Shown here one piece after another: positions 61,104 through 64,000 of a DNA stretch of 64,000 bases. The notes under the pieces are model-generated. The model made no database searches, was not told the DNA's origin, and worked only from the letters and a program-made list of their open reading frames with translations. The DNA lies in the NCBI RefSeq assembly GCF_024124545.1, contig NZ_JAMXSF010000010.1:124001-188000 (forward strand). Reading direction: 5' to 3'. Source of the stretch: Pseudoalteromonas sp. XMcav2-N (GTDB lineage Bacteria; Pseudomonadota; Gammaproteobacteria; Enterobacterales; Alteromonadaceae). Position 1 is the first letter of the stretch, and the number at the start of each line of letters is the position of its first letter. A program made the position numbers and the translations under genes.

Positions 61104-62117
61104 ATGAACAACAATAAAAAGCCAGACAAAGTGACCATTTTCGATGTCGCCAGAGAAGCTCAGGTATCCAAGTCTACCGTGTCACTGGTCCTTACACATT
61201 CAGACAAAGTCAGTGACAAAAGTCGGGAAAAGGTGCTCGCCGCTATCACCAAGTTGGGTTACGTGTACAATCGTGATGCCGCAGCCCTGCGCAGCAAGCG
61301 CTCCAACCTGGTCGCTTTGGTGATCAACGACCTGACTAACCCCTACTCCGCACAGCTGGCGGTGGGCCTGGAAAAGCACATTTATGCGCTGGGGATGGTG
61401 CCTATGCTGGTTAATACCAGTGAAGACCTGGCTCGCCAGCAGCAAGTCGTCAATACGCTTAAAGAGTACAATGTTAGTGCGTTTGTTATGGTACCCGCGC
61501 CAGGCACCACGATGGAATGGGTGAACCAGCTCGTTGAGTCTGGCTTTCCGGTTATTAACATCATGCGGGAAATCCCCTACAGCAATGCCCCCTGTATTCT
61601 GCCTGATAACCAAAAAGGCACCCATCTGGCAACCTTGCATTTGCTTGATCAGGGGTTAGAAAACCTGGCATTTTTGGGCGGTACGCCCGATATATCAGAC
61701 TATCACGAGCGCGTTGCGGGCTTTCGTAGTGCCCTTGCTCTGCGCAATGTGTCTCAGCCGATGCCACAGATTACAGCCCCGACTAATCGCCAGGGGGGTC
61801 GGGAGGCTTTTAACACCCTATATCAGGATGCTCCCCAAACTCAGGCCGTGGTGTGCTTTAGTGACGTCATCGCCTACGGTGTTATGGAAGCTATGCGTGA
61901 ACACGGTCTGGTGCCTGGCAAAGATATCAAAGTAGTCGGCTTTGACGATTTGGCTGACTCCAGGTTAATGAAACCGGCCCTGTCATCCGTGCGAATTGAT
62001 GCAGATGACATTGGCAAGCGGACCTGCCAGGCACTGGCAGAGATCATGAATAAATCACAACCTGCGGTACGTACCTTAGTCGATGTATCGCTGCAACTCA
62101 GAGAATCCTCCGTTTAA
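61104..62117 (+). CDS. LacI-family transcriptional regulator
   Basis: A 337-residue regulator. Residues 9-55 are the LacI helix-turn-helix and hinge (VTIFDVAREAQVSKSTVSLVL; LGYVYNRDAAALRS). The rest is a periplasmic-binding-protein-like core (SNLVALVINDLTNPYSAQLAVGLEKH; VVGFDDLADSRLMKPALSSVRID). The effector is probably a sugar or nucleoside but cannot be read. Its stop codon is directly followed by the ATG of the glycosyltransferase, so they form one unit. Confidence 0.9.
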   Translation: MNNNKKPDKVTIFDVAREAQVSKSTVSLVLTHSDKVSDKSREKVLAAITKLGYVYNRDAAALRSKRSNLVALVINDLTNPYSAQLAVGLEKHIYALGMVPMLVNTSEDLARQQQVVNTLKEYNVSAFVMVPAPGTTMEWVNQLVESGFPVINIMREIPYSNAPCILPDNQKGTHLATLHLLDQGLENLAFLGGTPDISDYHERVAGFRSALALRNVSQPMPQITAPTNRQGGREAFNTLYQDAPQTQAVVCFSDVIAYGVMEAMREHGLVPGKDIKVVGFDDLADSRLMKPALSSVRIDADDIGKRTCQALAEIMNKSQPAVRTLVDVSLQLRESSV

Positions 62118-63353
62118 ATGACACAAGTTTTAGCAATTGGTTATGTCTGGCCGGAGCCGAACTCTTCGGCTGCCGGCAGTCATATGATGTCCTTACTGCG
62201 CTTTTTCCGCGCTCAGAACTGGCAAGTGGAATTTGCCAGCCCTGCTCAACAAACCGAGCATATGGCCGATCTTAGTTTGGAACAGATTACCTGTACGCCT
62301 ATTGCACTCAACTGCAGTAGCTTTGATGAGTACGTCTGCAAACTCAAGCCTGACATTGTGATGTATGACCGTTTTATGATGGAAGAGCAATTTGGCTGGC
62401 GGGTTGATAAGTTTGCACCCGATGCGCTTAAGATCCTCGATACAGAAGACTTGCAATGTCTGCGTAACGCACGCCATGCAGCGCATAAAACACAGCAAGT
62501 TTTCACACAGGACAGCTTACTCGATAGTGAATTAGCCAAGCGTGAAATCGCAGCAATTCTGCGCTGTGACCTGTCTCTGATTATTTCCGACTATGAGCTC
62601 GAATTACTTACGACACAATTTAATGTCTCACCAGAGTTGTTACACCACCTTCCCTTCATGGTCGACTTGAATGCGCTCAGTTCGGATTTACCTGACTTCC
62701 ATCAGCGTAAACACTTTATGACCATAGGCAATTTTCGTCATGCTCCTAACTGGGATGCCGTACTCTATTTACAGCAGATCTGGCCCATGATCCGCAAGCA
62801 TCTCCCGGACGCGGAGCTCCATATTTACGGCTCTTATCCACCACCCAAAGCGACTGCTCTGCATAACCCCAAAACAGGCTTTTTAATCAAAGGCTGGGCA
62901 AAAGACGCACTAAGCGTGATGGCACAAAGTAAAGTTTGCCTTTCACCACTGCGCTTTGGTGCCGGTATTAAAGGCAAATTACTGGAAGCCATGATCACTC
63001 AGACCCCGTGCGTGACCACTCAAATCGGTGCAGAGGGCATGCATGGGGGCTTACCATGGCACGGCGCGATCAGCGACTGTCCACAAACCTTTGCTGCTGA
63101 AGCCGTTGCCTTATACCAAGATCAAGCGCGCTATCTGCAGGCTCAGCAGAATGGCCAATCCCTGCTTCAGGCACGCTACGACAAACAGCCGCTGGAGGAA
63201 CAGTTAAAACAAAAGATTACCCATATATTAAGTAATCTGAACGCACACAGGCGGGCTAATTTCATCGGCAGCATGCTGCGCCACCACTCAATGCGTAGTA
63301 CCCAATATATGTCCCAATGGATTGAAGCAAAAAATGCAAATAAAATGCGTTGA
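62118..63353 (+). CDS. Glycosyltransferase, GT4-like
   Basis: A 411-residue cytoplasmic glycosyltransferase with GT-B layout. The N-terminal half has LAIGYVWPEPNSSAAGSHMM, and the C-terminal half KHFMTIGNFRHAPNWDAVLYLQQ, AELHIYGSYPPPKA and the nucleotide-sugar site SPLRFGAGIKGKLLEAMITQTPCVTT. It matches the Glycos_transf_1/GT4 group. No polysaccharide cluster is around it. Its ATG abuts the LacI stop with a weak ribosome site, implying coupled translation. Confidence 0.82.
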   Translation: MTQVLAIGYVWPEPNSSAAGSHMMSLLRFFRAQNWQVEFASPAQQTEHMADLSLEQITCTPIALNCSSFDEYVCKLKPDIVMYDRFMMEEQFGWRVDKFAPDALKILDTEDLQCLRNARHAAHKTQQVFTQDSLLDSELAKREIAAILRCDLSLIISDYELELLTTQFNVSPELLHHLPFMVDLNALSSDLPDFHQRKHFMTIGNFRHAPNWDAVLYLQQIWPMIRKHLPDAELHIYGSYPPPKATALHNPKTGFLIKGWAKDALSVMAQSKVCLSPLRFGAGIKGKLLEAMITQTPCVTTQIGAEGMHGGLPWHGAISDCPQTFAAEAVALYQDQARYLQAQQNGQSLLQARYDKQPLEEQLKQKITHILSNLNAHRRANFIGSMLRHHSMRSTQYMSQWIEAKNANKMR

Positions 63354-63488
63354 ATTTGCGTGAGAACCCGTTAGAATTCGCGGCAATTTAGGTTATTGCC
63401 TAAACTCAGTATGGGAGTCTAACCAGCTGTTGGCTTCCATACTCACTGTATCGCTGTCGATTTTCACTTATTATTAGGTTACACGCCG

Positions 63489-64000
63489 TTGAATTCAGCC
63501 ACCTTTACACAAAAACGCAAGTTTATTGTTAAATTAGGAAAAATGCTTCATCAATACGGAACTCCGGCTTATCGTCTGGAAGCCCACCTGATGGAGGTTG
63601 CTACCCACCTGGGCCTTAAATCGTCCTTTGTCATGTCACCGACTTCAGTCACTTTTGTGATCTGGACTGAAGGACATGAAGACGAGTACACCCATGTTGC
63701 TCGTGTTGAGCCAGGTGATCATAACCTGGGTTCACTTGCTGATACCGACGATGTGGTCAATCGTATGTTGGCGGGTGAATTGAGTATAGAGCAGGCAGAT
63801 CAGAATCTGGACGCGATAACCAAAGCAAAAGACCCGTATGGACGCTTGTTGACGGGCTTTGCATTTGCAGTGTCTGGCGGTGCGTTTGCCATGTTGATGG
63901 GAACCAGCTGGAACGATGTGCTGTGGTCTGCGGTGCTGTCTGTCCTGGTATTTCTATTTGTGCTGTGGTCCACGCGCTCCAAGCGGGTAACCCATATGCT
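63489..64000 (+). CDS. ThrE-family threonine/serine exporter (3'-truncated by window)
   Basis: An open frame from the TTG at 63489 to the window end, 170 codons, with no stop. It begins NSATFTQKRKFIVKLGKMLHQYGTPAYRLE and continues with LGLKSSFVMSPTSVTFVIW, VNRMLAGELSIEQA and a first membrane segment LLTGFAFAVSGGAFAMLMG, the N-terminal pattern of the ThrE (PF06738) exporter family. AGG stands ten bases before the TTG. An ATG at 63543 would cut the conserved FIVKLGK. The rest of the gene lies outside. The 135-bp gap before it contains a hairpin-forming AGTATGGGAG/CTTCCATACT near 63411-63456. Confidence 0.8.
   Translation, partial: MNSATFTQKRKFIVKLGKMLHQYGTPAYRLEAHLMEVATHLGLKSSFVMSPTSVTFVIWTEGHEDEYTHVARVEPGDHNLGSLADTDDVVNRMLAGELSIEQADQNLDAITKAKDPYGRLLTGFAFAVSGGAFAMLMGTSWNDVLWSAVLSVLVFLFVLWSTRSKRVTHM

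Overview
The window looks like a chromosomal segment of a marine gammaproteobacterium, most probably Pseudoalteromonas. Supporting this are the density of TonB-dependent receptors, secreted peptidases with C-terminal accessory domains, CadC-like membrane regulators and hybrid histidine kinases, together with moderate GC and E. coli-like versions of AhpC/AhpF, NudB and RhtA. The genus is an inference; no rRNA or tRNA gene is present. I see no prophage, insertion sequence or CRISPR array.

Layout. 0-7 kb: an iron-uptake island on the minus strand. A PfeR/PfeS-like two-component system with a good Fur box lies upstream of a TonB-dependent receptor and a DUF3649 / PepSY / DUF3325 inner-membrane trio. 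An orphan RebB-type (R-body/killing trait) gene follows on the plus strand. 7-15 kb: a LytS/LytTR pair, two secreted alpha/beta hydrolases, a CadC-like winged-helix/beta-propeller regulator and an S41 peptidase lipoprotein. 15-22 kb: a minus-strand run of TonB receptor, solute-binding protein, Cache chemoreceptor and an NRAMP-like transporter with altered metal-site residues. 22-26 kb: a secreted M6 metalloprotease whose Shine-Dalgarno lies inside a perfect inverted repeat, a TPR protein, and a candidate small RNA (promoter, CsrA-type hairpin, strong terminator) upstream of nudB. 26-30 kb: housekeeping and accessory enzymes (methyltransferase, DSD1-type PLP enzyme, SPFH/NfeD pair, GNAT). 30-37 kb: three large histidine kinases and an XRE-2TM protein. 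37-39 kb: a decayed hemolysin/CorC-family gene with three in-frame stops and one frameshift. 39-46 kb: AraC/AhpD-like pair, CE2-type esterase, then a lipoprotein, a small Cys-rich double-Gly peptide precursor and a SUMF1-FN3-CBM-like protein, closed by a CadC/TPR regulator. 46-50 kb: a lipoprotein with a cohesin-like domain followed directly by a 1.1-kDa-residue-scale secreted protein with a papain-like Cys/His/Asn core and a C-terminal dockerin-like EF-hand pair. 50-53 kb: ahpC-ahpF. 53-58 kb: GGDEF protein, CZB chemoreceptor, BMT5-like methyltransferase with a zinc-finger tail, ArsR fused to a degenerate low-molecular-weight phosphatase domain, RhtA exporter. 58-64 kb: an S9 peptidase homologue lacking the catalytic serine, a LacI regulator, a glycosyltransferase and the start of a ThrE-family exporter cut by the window edge.

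The most promising candidates for undescribed biology are the double-Gly Cys-rich precursor beside a SUMF1-family protein, the cohesin-like/dockerin-like pair outside any cellulosome context, the candidate sRNA before nudB, and the Shine-Dalgarno-sequestering leader of the M6 protease. All functional claims rest on reading the sequence and recalled family motifs; no searches were run.
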